From JBOGVA01 sp050692195 (GTDB taxonomy: Bacteria > Actinomycetota > UBA4738): a DNA stretch of 28,241 nt. Position numbers and translations under genes: made by a program. The notes under the pieces were generated by a model that was not told the origin of the DNA, made no database searches, and saw nothing but the letters and a program-made list of their open reading frames with translations. Shown one piece after another: positions 7,914-13,594 of the stretch. How positions within the stretch are numbered: position 1 is the stretch's first letter; the number at the start of each line of letters is the position of its first letter. The stretch lies in contig JBOGVA010000089.1 in NCBI GenBank assembly GCA_050692195.1, positions 1 through 28,241 on the forward strand. The letters are read 5' to 3'.

Positions 7914-8062
7914 TTCCCGTGAGACCGGGAAAGTCCGCCAGAACTCTCGGCCGGACATAAGAGAGGGACCCAAGAGACCTTTGGGGCCGCCAGCCGCCGG
8001 GGCGGCTTGCGTTCTCTACTCGGCCTCTTGGGTCCGGCGCCGGCCGCCCCGAGGGGGGCGGC
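7914..8062. ncRNA. Candidate structured RNA or regulatory leader, family unknown
   Basis: No coding frame is convincing here, yet four hairpins follow each other. The first is TTCCCG/CGGGAA (7914-7919 with 7926-7931). The second is GTCCG/CGGAC (7933-7937 with 7952-7956). The third is a long one closed by the perfect 11-bp pair GGACCCAAGAG (7966-7976) and CTCTTGGGTCC (8025-8035), enclosing GCCG/CGGC (7986-7989 with 8021-8024) and AGCCGC/GCGGCT (7992-7997 with 8002-8007). The last is GCCGCCCC-GAGG-GGGGCGGC (8043-8062). CCCAA (7969-7973) can pair instead with TTGGG (7981-7985), so two exclusive folds are possible. I compared it by eye with the common riboswitches, RNase P RNA, SRP RNA, tmRNA and 6S RNA and found no match. 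The transcribed strand is unknown. Confidence 0.4.
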
Positions 8063-8159
8063 GAGCGCCCGTTACTCTAAGCCCCGTATCGGTCAAGTGT
8101 CAACGGCCCATTCAGAGTCGTTCTCGTGCCGAGACGCTGTCATCCAGCCCCTCATGTCT

Positions 8160-8186
8160 CAACTCTTGACCCTCGGTTGAGAGTTG
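8160..8186. promoter_or_regulatory. Inverted repeat upstream of nurA
   Basis: CAACTCT (8160-8166) and AGAGTTG (8180-8186) are perfect inverted copies 13 bases apart, about 75 bases before the nurA start. They could be a regulator site or a hairpin. The rest of 8063-8262 shows no other feature apart from the nurA -10 box. Confidence 0.3.
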
Positions 8187-8248
8187 GTCGCGACCTCGGT
8201 CGTCGGGCGCCGTGTGTCTTCTTCCTGGGAAGCGTCGTCCCCCGGCCG

Positions 8249-8254
8249 TATCCT
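8249..8254 (+). promoter_or_regulatory. -10 box of a leaderless promoter (nurA-herA)
   Basis: TATCCT ends 8 bases before ATG 8263; no ribosome site is present between them. It would drive nurA and, through a 1-base gap, herA. Confidence 0.5.
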
Positions 8255-8262
8255 AGGCGCCG

Positions 8263-9219
8263 ATGGTTGTGCTTCGAGCCGACCCATGGGCGCCTGAGTT
8301 CGGCACCGGGTTCGAAGCTCCGCTCGACGAGCCTCCCTACCCCATGGCGGATCCGTTCGTGGAGACGCGCGACTGGTCCGCTCCCCTCTCCCCCGCCCCA
8401 CGGCATGCCGGTGAGGTCCTGTTCGTGGACGGGGTCCGTCGGGTGGAGCTGCGTCTCCTGGCGGACGAAGGCGACCGAAGGGTCCCCGGGCTGTTCGGCT
8501 CATGGGCCGTCGGAGCCGTCCGGTGCGACGGACGGGCCACGTTCGACGATCACCGGGTGGGCCGGGCGGTGATCCTCGCCGGAGGGATGATCGCCGAAAG
8601 GGCGGACATCCCCTGTGGCGCGGCGCGGCTGGAGTTCGAGCCCGCCGTCGAGTCGGGGATGGACCCGAACCGGCCGTTGCTTCGTCTCCAGGAGCTCATG
8701 CGGGAGGCGGAGGGCGCCCTGGCCGCGCGCCTGGTCCTCGGTGGCGCGCCACTGGTGCTGGTCGACGGACCCCTCCGGCTGGGCGAGCAGACGGACGTCC
8801 CGGTGGTGGGCATCGTGAAGAGATTCCTTCGCCGCTATCTGGACACGGAACAGGAGGCGCTGCTCGGGCGTCTCGGCCCTGCGCAGAGGACTCCTGCGTT
8901 TGCCCTCAAGGACCTCGGGGGCGCCGTTCGCGGGTTCTCCTGGTACACGCGGCTCATCGACCTGCGGCCCCCGTGGCACGACCATGCCGGGATCGTCCGG
9001 TGCGAGGTCCGGGCGGGGCTGGGTCTCGACCGGGCCGTCGCGGTCGCCGACGCCGTCACGGCGCTCCTCCCCGCGTACGCGGGGCGCCCGGCGGATCCGC
9101 GGACGCCCCAGAACCTGGCGCCCGTGAGCGGGCTGGAGGCATGGTTACGGCACCGGATGGGGGACCGGGCCATGGTGCGTCGGGCGCTGGTGAGCTGGCT
9201 GGCCACGAGGGAGGAGTGA
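8263..9219 (+). CDS. nurA: NurA-like DNA end-processing nuclease
   Basis: 318 residues. NurA family marks are seen in order: VLFVDGVRRVEL (Asp56), the central LVLVDGPL (Asp168), VVGIVKRF (Lys186) and a C-terminal RTPQNLAPV segment followed by a basic helix. In archaea and some bacteria NurA is a Mn-dependent 5'-3' exo/endonuclease that works in a ring complex with HerA to resect DNA ends. The gene is one base from herA, which strongly supports the call because these families are regularly paired. The N-terminal 45 residues are Pro-rich and unlike typical NurA. Start ATG 8263 agrees with the leaderless -10 box. Function in repair is inferred from family; a role in phage defence is possible for some HerA partners. 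Confidence 0.82.
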   Translation: MVVLRADPWAPEFGTGFEAPLDEPPYPMADPFVETRDWSAPLSPAPRHAGEVLFVDGVRRVELRLLADEGDRRVPGLFGSWAVGAVRCDGRATFDDHRVGRAVILAGGMIAERADIPCGAARLEFEPAVESGMDPNRPLLRLQELMREAEGALAARLVLGGAPLVLVDGPLRLGEQTDVPVVGIVKRFLRRYLDTEQEALLGRLGPAQRTPAFALKDLGGAVRGFSWYTRLIDLRPPWHDHAGIVRCEVRAGLGLDRAVAVADAVTALLPAYAGRPADPRTPQNLAPVSGLEAWLRHRMGDRAMVRRALVSWLATREE

Positions 9220-9220
9220 G

Positions 9221-10960
9221 GTGGACGTGAAGGATCTCGGCGGAGATGAGCCGATAGGAATGGACAGCGAGTTGGGACCTGCCGAGGCGAGCGAGCCGGT
9301 GGGCATGGTGTTGGGTACGGAGGACTCCACTCCCCTGACCTTCTGGGTGGGCGTCTTCCCCCATGCCTACCTCCAGCTGGACGACGCCGTCGTCGTCGAT
9401 ACCGAGGTGCCCGGCCGAGGGCGGGTCCGGGTCGCCGGGATCGTCCAGGACGCCCGGGCCCGGCACGAGGGCGCCTCGTTCGACACCGACGTGTTCCTGG
9501 TCGATCGTGGCGTGCTCCCCGTGGACACCGCGGTTGCCGCCCAGGTGGTGGTCACCCGTTTCGAACCCGAGGTCCTCGTGCCGCCGCTGCCGGGGCTCAC
9601 GGCCTACCGGGCACGGGGCAAGGACCGGGACGAGGCCCTGTACTTCGATCAGATGGCCCGCCGGGTGCCGGCCGGGCTGTCCCGGGACGGGGAGCCCGTC
9701 TACCTGGACCTGGACTTCCTGGACGGCTCCAGGGGAGCCCACGTGAACATCTCAGGGGTGTCCGGAGTGGCCACGAAGACCAGTTACGCCCTGTTCCTCC
9801 TCTACTCGCTGTTCCACTCCCCGGTCCTGGGAGGCCTGAGGGGCAACACCAAGGCCATCGTGTTCAATGTCAAGGGCGAGGACCTCATGTGGGTGGACAG
9901 GGCCAACGCCAGGCTTCCCGAGGCCGATCGGGCCCAGTACGAGCGCCTGGGGGTCCCGGTGGGGCCGTTCGAGTCGGTGGGGTTGTGGGCTCCTCCCCGT
10001 CCCCGGACGGGAGAGGGCGCCATCCCTCATGTGGAGAGCCGCGCTGGGGGGGTCACCGCCTACTACTGGACCCTCAGGGAGTTCGTCAGGGAGAGGTACC
10101 TGCGGTTCCTCTTCGCCGAGGCCGAGGACGAGCGCTCCCAGATCGCCGACCTGGTGGCCAGGGTGGAGACCTACCTCGACCGGGAGTGCGAGGACGATCC
10201 CGAGCACGACGCGACGGTCGTCTTCGGGGGCTATCCCGTGACGGACTTCACGGCTCTGTGTGACCTGATCCGGGAGAACGTGGAGGACGAGCACTCTCCG
10301 TGGCGGGGGCGGCTTTCGGATGCCACGGTCGCGGCGTTCGTCCGCCGTCTGGAGGCGGCGCGCTTTCGCATGGGCCACCTCGTGTGGGGGCGAGAGGCCG
10401 AGGAGCCTGCCCGCCACCGGATCGACTGGGAGGCCAGCCAGGTCACAGTGGTGGATATCCACAACCTCCACGACCGGGCCAAGCGGTTCGTCACCGGGGT
10501 GGTCATCAAGCGGCTCTTCGAGCACAAGGAGCGGATGGGCCGCCGCGAGCCTCTGGTCTTCCTGGTCCTCGACGAGCTCAATCGCTATGCCCCTCGAGAC
10601 GGTTGGAGCCCGATCAAGGAGGTCCTGCTGGACGTGGCCGAGCGGGGGCGGTCGCTCGGGATGATCCTGATCGGCGCGGAGCAGACCGCGAGCGAGGTGG
10701 AGCGGCGGGTCATCGCCAACTCGGCCTTCCGGGTCGTGGGGCGCCTGGACACCGCCGAGGCAGGGCGGAGCGAGTACGGGTTCCTGCCCGCGGTCACCCG
10801 GTCTCGCGCCTCGATCCTCAAGCCGGGGTCGATGATCCTGCAGCAGCCCCATATCCCGATCCCCATCCAGGTCCGGTTCCCCTTCCCCTCCTGGGCCACC
10901 CGGGCGGAGGAAGCCGCCACCGCCGGCGGCGACCCGTTCGCCTCGTTCGAAGGCGAATGA
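9221..10960 (+). CDS. herA: HerA-like hexameric DNA translocase
   Basis: 579 residues. Residues about 25-115 form a beta-rich region that fits a HAS-barrel. The P-loop is GVSGVATKT (179-187), which differs from the usual GxxGxGKS/T: it is one residue longer and has Thr185 where the Gly before Lys normally stands. Walker B is LVFLVLDE with D451-E452. The sensor/arginine region VAERGRSLGMILIGAEQ (472-488) and C-terminal PGSMILQQP follow the FtsK-HerA superfamily. The middle (about 225-400) is longer than in archaeal HerA. HerA pumps duplex DNA into NurA. Start GTG 9221 is one base after the nurA stop, with GGAG just upstream, so the two are translationally coupled. Confidence 0.85.
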   Translation: MDVKDLGGDEPIGMDSELGPAEASEPVGMVLGTEDSTPLTFWVGVFPHAYLQLDDAVVVDTEVPGRGRVRVAGIVQDARARHEGASFDTDVFLVDRGVLPVDTAVAAQVVVTRFEPEVLVPPLPGLTAYRARGKDRDEALYFDQMARRVPAGLSRDGEPVYLDLDFLDGSRGAHVNISGVSGVATKTSYALFLLYSLFHSPVLGGLRGNTKAIVFNVKGEDLMWVDRANARLPEADRAQYERLGVPVGPFESVGLWAPPRPRTGEGAIPHVESRAGGVTAYYWTLREFVRERYLRFLFAEAEDERSQIADLVARVETYLDRECEDDPEHDATVVFGGYPVTDFTALCDLIRENVEDEHSPWRGRLSDATVAAFVRRLEAARFRMGHLVWGREAEEPARHRIDWEASQVTVVDIHNLHDRAKRFVTGVVIKRLFEHKERMGRREPLVFLVLDELNRYAPRDGWSPIKEVLLDVAERGRSLGMILIGAEQTASEVERRVIANSAFRVVGRLDTAEAGRSEYGFLPAVTRSRASILKPGSMILQQPHIPIPIQVRFPFPSWATRAEEAATAGGDPFASFEGE

Positions 10961-10964
10961 CGGT

Positions 10965-11012
10965 CTGTCACCCCCCCTCCCACGTGGTAGACTGTGGTCC
11001 ACAGGATTCTAC
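10965..11012 (+). promoter_or_regulatory. Promoter and nested operator of the second vapBC pair
   Basis: CTGTCA (10965-10970), a 17-base spacer and TAGACT (10988-10993) form a plausible sigma-70-type promoter. Over its -10 and start region lie nested inverted repeats: CTGTGG (10992-10997), central T, CCACAG (10999-11004), flanked by GTAGA (10987-10991) and TCTAC (11008-11012). This is where a VapB dimer pair would bind for self-repression. Confidence 0.55.
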
Positions 11013-11032
11013 GTGGAGAGAGGGGAAAAGGC

Positions 11033-11266
11033 ATGGCCAAGCGAAACCTCACGGTTCAATTGGACGAAGGCGTGATCCGGCAGGCCAAGGTCCTCGCTGC
11101 CAAGCGAGGAACGTCCGTCAGCGGACTCGTGGCAAAGCAGTTGGAAGAGCTCGCCGATCAAGAGGCCCGCTACGAGGATGCCCGGCGCCGGGCCGCGGAC
11201 ATCATGGCTCAGGCCGTCGCGCGCGGCGGCAGGAACTGGCGGCGGGAGGAGCTCTACCCGCGGTAG
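11033..11266 (+). CDS. VapB-like ribbon-helix-helix antitoxin
   Basis: 77 residues. AKRNLTVQLDEGVIRQAKVLAAKRG followed by SVSGLVAKQLEEL is a ribbon-helix-helix DNA-binding domain. The C-terminal half is charged and ends NWRREELYPR, as in antitoxins whose tail enters the PIN active site. ATG 11033 is preceded by AGGGG with a 7-base spacing; a start at 10994 would fall inside the operator and is rejected. The toxin gene follows after 6 bases. The nested palindrome upstream fits autorepression. It is a different antitoxin type from that at 3548, being closer to the Arc-like RHH form with longer helices. Confidence 0.85.
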   Translation: MAKRNLTVQLDEGVIRQAKVLAAKRGTSVSGLVAKQLEELADQEARYEDARRRAADIMAQAVARGGRNWRREELYPR

Positions 11267-11272
11267 CCATCG

Positions 11273-11707
11273 ATGATCGACGACAAGGCCACGTTCGTCG
11301 ACACCAACGTCCTTGCCTACGCGCACGATGGATCGGAGTCGATCAAACAGCCCGTGGCTCAGGCCCTGCTAGAGGGCCTCTGGCAGAGCGGAACGGGTGT
11401 TCTGAGCACTCAAGTCCTCCAGGAGTTCTACGTCGTAGTTACCAGGAAGTTCGACCCTCCAATGACCCTCCGCGCGGCTCGGGAGGTCGTCGCTCTGTAT
11501 GCGCAGTGGGCTGTCGTGGAGGTTGACGTGGCCCTCATCCTCGCGGCTTCAGAACTTGAGGAACGGCACCGGCTTTCTTTCTGGGACGCTCTCATCGTCG
11601 AGGCAGCGAGGCGCGCCGGAGCAACACGCCTCGTCTCCGAGGATTTTCAGTCGGGTCGAAGCATCGTGGGTGTCCGGCTGGAAGACCCGTTCATTGAAGC
11701 TGTCTAG
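11273..11707 (+). CDS. VapC-like PIN-domain ribonuclease toxin
   Basis: 144 residues. The PIN acidic set is complete: D10 (FVDTNVLAYA), E51 (QEFYVVVT), D105 (SFWDALIVEAA) and D124 (VSEDFQSG). The expected activity is Mg-dependent RNA cleavage held in check by the upstream antitoxin. The pair is inserted between herA and the sbcDC region, on the same strand. ATG 11273 is chosen because it follows the antitoxin stop by 6 bases. Base composition (runs such as CTTTCTTTCTGG) is slightly less G+C-rich than in herA or sbcC, which may point to recent arrival; this was judged by eye. Confidence 0.88.
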   Translation: MIDDKATFVDTNVLAYAHDGSESIKQPVAQALLEGLWQSGTGVLSTQVLQEFYVVVTRKFDPPMTLRAAREVVALYAQWAVVEVDVALILAASELEERHRLSFWDALIVEAARRAGATRLVSEDFQSGRSIVGVRLEDPFIEAV

Positions 11708-11741
11708 TCAGTAGGCCGGCGCGGTCGAGCGATCCTCGCTT

Positions 11742-12257
11742 CTACCAGCGGCCCCTATGGACGACGTCGTCGAACGGGCGACGGTTGGGGTTCCTTGTCG
11801 GCGCGAGCGGGCGGTCTGCCGGGTAGCCGAAGGCGATCAGGTAGGCGCAGTAGCGATCCTCCGGATGGCCGAGGATCTGTCGCGCCATGTCCTGGTCCAT
11901 GACCGAGGCGTGGCCGCTGCCGATCCCCAGGTCCGCGGCAGCCAGCATCATGCTCATCGTGGACTGGCCCAGGTCGTACTCGATCGAGCCCCTCGTTTGC
12001 GGATCGTCGGCCTGAGGGGCGATGAGGGCGATGGTCGCGGCGGACGTCGCCACGTGTGCGGCGTGCCGCCACACCTTGGAGAGCTCCTCCAGCCGGCGCC
12101 GGTCGGTGCAGACGACGAAGTCCCACGGCTGCGTGTTCATGGAGGACGGCGAACGCCGTCCGGCATCGAGGATCCGGTCGAGATCCTGCGGCGAGATCGG
12201 TCGATCCGTGTACCGGCGAACGTTCCTTCGGGCGCGAGTGGCGTCCCATGTCTCCAC
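11742..12257 (-). CDS. Nitroreductase family FMN oxidoreductase
   Basis: 171 residues from GTG 12257. RRNVRRYTDRPIS near the N-terminus and SSMNTQPWDFVV (about 38-49) are the FMN-phosphate and flavin contacts of the family; LGIGSGHAS and the FGYP segment near the C-terminus agree. Family members use NAD(P)H to reduce nitro groups, quinones or other flavin-accessible substrates in the cytosol; the natural substrate is unknown. The open frame continues 44 codons upstream, but TACATT (minus strand) ends 7 bases before GTG 12257 and the extra N-terminus has no family resemblance. It is divergent from sbcD. Confidence 0.87.
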   Translation of the reverse strand: METWDATRARRNVRRYTDRPISPQDLDRILDAGRRSPSSMNTQPWDFVVCTDRRRLEELSKVWRHAAHVATSAATIALIAPQADDPQTRGSIEYDLGQSTMSMMLAAADLGIGSGHASVMDQDMARQILGHPEDRYCAYLIAFGYPADRPLAPTRNPNRRPFDDVVHRGRW

Positions 12258-12264
12258 GCCGGGA

Positions 12265-12270
12265 AATGTA
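12265..12270 (-). promoter_or_regulatory. -10 box of a leaderless promoter (nitroreductase)
   Basis: TACATT on the minus strand ends 7 bases before GTG 12257. It decides the start against a longer frame beginning at 12389. Confidence 0.45.
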
Positions 12271-12382
12271 CTCCGGATGTGAGCTATGGCGTCCTCGTTG
12301 GCCTTGAACGAGCGGTGCGAGTGTCCCTGGCCACCGGTGAGCCGCAACGTGGGCCGAAGGATGGCATAATCCCGGCGGGACC

Positions 12383-12402
12383 GAATCACAGCCGTGTGAT
12401 TC
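12383..12402. promoter_or_regulatory. Perfect palindromic operator-like site before sbcD
   Basis: GAATCACA (12383-12390) and TGTGATTC (12395-12402) are perfect inverted copies separated by GCCG. The site ends 16 bases before the sbcD -10 hexamer and so covers the -35 position. It does not match the actinobacterial LexA box (GAAC-N4-GTTC). A dimeric repressor or activator of sbcDC is inferred. Confidence 0.5.
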
Positions 12403-12418
12403 CTGTCACTTCCCCGGG

Positions 12419-12424
12419 TAGAGT
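12419..12424 (+). promoter_or_regulatory. -10 box of a leaderless promoter (sbcDC)
   Basis: TAGAGT ends 6 bases before ATG 12431. No Shine-Dalgarno site is seen. It lies just downstream of the 20-base palindrome. Confidence 0.5.
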
Positions 12425-12430
12425 GAGGCC

Positions 12431-13594
12431 ATGAGGCTGCTCCACACGGGCGACTGGCACGTCGGGAAGGCCATCCGGGGGCGCTCCCGGGCCGAGGAGT
12501 TCCACGAGGCGCTTCAGGAGGTGGTCGGTATCGCCCTCCAGGAGGGCGTCGACGTCGTCCTCGTGGCCGGAGACCTGTACGAGCACCGCTCCCCCGCTCC
12601 CGAAGCCGATGCTCTGGTCTTCGAGGCCCTGGTCCTCCTCCACGAGGCCGGCATCCGAATGGTGGCCATCCCCGGCAACCACGACTCGGCGATCCGACTG
12701 GAGGCGCTGGCCAGGCTGCTCGCGCCCATCGGCGTGACCATGGTCCCCCGCGTCGTTCCTCCCGACCGGGGCGGCCTGGTGGAGATCCACGCCCGCGATG
12801 GAGACGAGGCCGCCATGATCGCCTGCGTGCCGTTCGTCCCCGAACGCCGGTTCGGCGACGCGGCAGCCCTGTTCCGGGCCACGGAGGACTGGTACCAGAG
12901 CTACGCCGAGGGCATGGGCCGGCTGCTCGGGGCCATGACCGAGCCCTTTCGGGACGACCGGGTGAACGTCCTTCTGGCCCATCTGTTCACCGACGGCGCC
13001 ATCCCCGGCGGGGGGGAGCACCAGATCACCATCGGCATCGAGTACGCCGTGTCGCCCTCCCGGCTGCCGGCGACGGCCTCCTACGTAGCCCTCGGCCACG
13101 TCCACCGGCCGCAGTCCGTCCGGGGTGCCCCCTCTCCTACCCGCTACTCCGGGTCACTCCTTCAGCTCGACTTCGGCGAGACCGAGCAGACGAAGTCGGT
13201 GGCCATAGTGGAAGCGTCCGCGGGCCGCCCGGCCAAGGTCCGCGAGGTGGCGCTGTCGGCCGGCAGGCGACTTCTGGACCTCGAGGGCGGGCTGGACGAC
13301 GTGGTGGAGAAGGGGCGGGCGCTTCGGGACGCCTACCTCCGAGTGTTCGTCCACACGGACGGTCCGGTCCCGGGCATCGCCGAGCAGGTCAGGGACGCCC
13401 TCCCGAACGCGGTCGACGTGTCGCTACGGTACGAGCGCGCCGAGGCCACGGACGACGGGCCGCCCCTCTCCTCCCTCCAGCCGCGCGACCAGTTCGTCTC
13501 GTACTTCCGCCGCGAGCACGGCGTCGACGCGGTCCCGGAGAGCCTCATGGGTGCGTTCGACGAGGTCCTCCAGGAGCTCCAGGAAGGCGGCTGA
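12431..13594 (+). CDS. sbcD: DNA repair exonuclease SbcD (Mre11 homologue)
   Basis: 387 residues, standard length. The five phosphoesterase motifs are in place: GDWHVGK (D8, H10), GDLYEHR (D48), GNHDS (N83, H84), LAHLF (H184) and GHVH (H223, H225). These bind two Mn ions. With SbcC it forms a complex that trims protein-blocked or hairpin DNA ends, with ATP-dependent nuclease activity. It overlaps sbcC by one base (TGATG), so the two are co-translated. The C-terminal region (about 300-387) is the capping and SbcC-binding part. Its leaderless promoter and the palindrome upstream suggest dedicated control of this pair. Confidence 0.97.
   Translation: MRLLHTGDWHVGKAIRGRSRAEEFHEALQEVVGIALQEGVDVVLVAGDLYEHRSPAPEADALVFEALVLLHEAGIRMVAIPGNHDSAIRLEALARLLAPIGVTMVPRVVPPDRGGLVEIHARDGDEAAMIACVPFVPERRFGDAAALFRATEDWYQSYAEGMGRLLGAMTEPFRDDRVNVLLAHLFTDGAIPGGGEHQITIGIEYAVSPSRLPATASYVALGHVHRPQSVRGAPSPTRYSGSLLQLDFGETEQTKSVAIVEASAGRPAKVREVALSAGRRLLDLEGGLDDVVEKGRALRDAYLRVFVHTDGPVPGIAEQVRDALPNAVDVSLRYERAEATDDGPPLSSLQPRDQFVSYFRREHGVDAVPESLMGAFDEVLQELQEGG

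Noticed and set aside
7914..8062. Assignment of the hairpin region to RNase P RNA, cobalamin or c-di-GMP riboswitch
   Set aside because: Short look-alikes such as GGGAAAGTCC and GAACGCAAG occur, but the remaining conserved core sequences of these RNAs are absent.
12383..12402. LexA/SOS box before sbcD
   Set aside because: The half-sites GAATCACA/TGTGATTC do not match GAAC-N4-GTTC; half-site sequence and spacing both differ.
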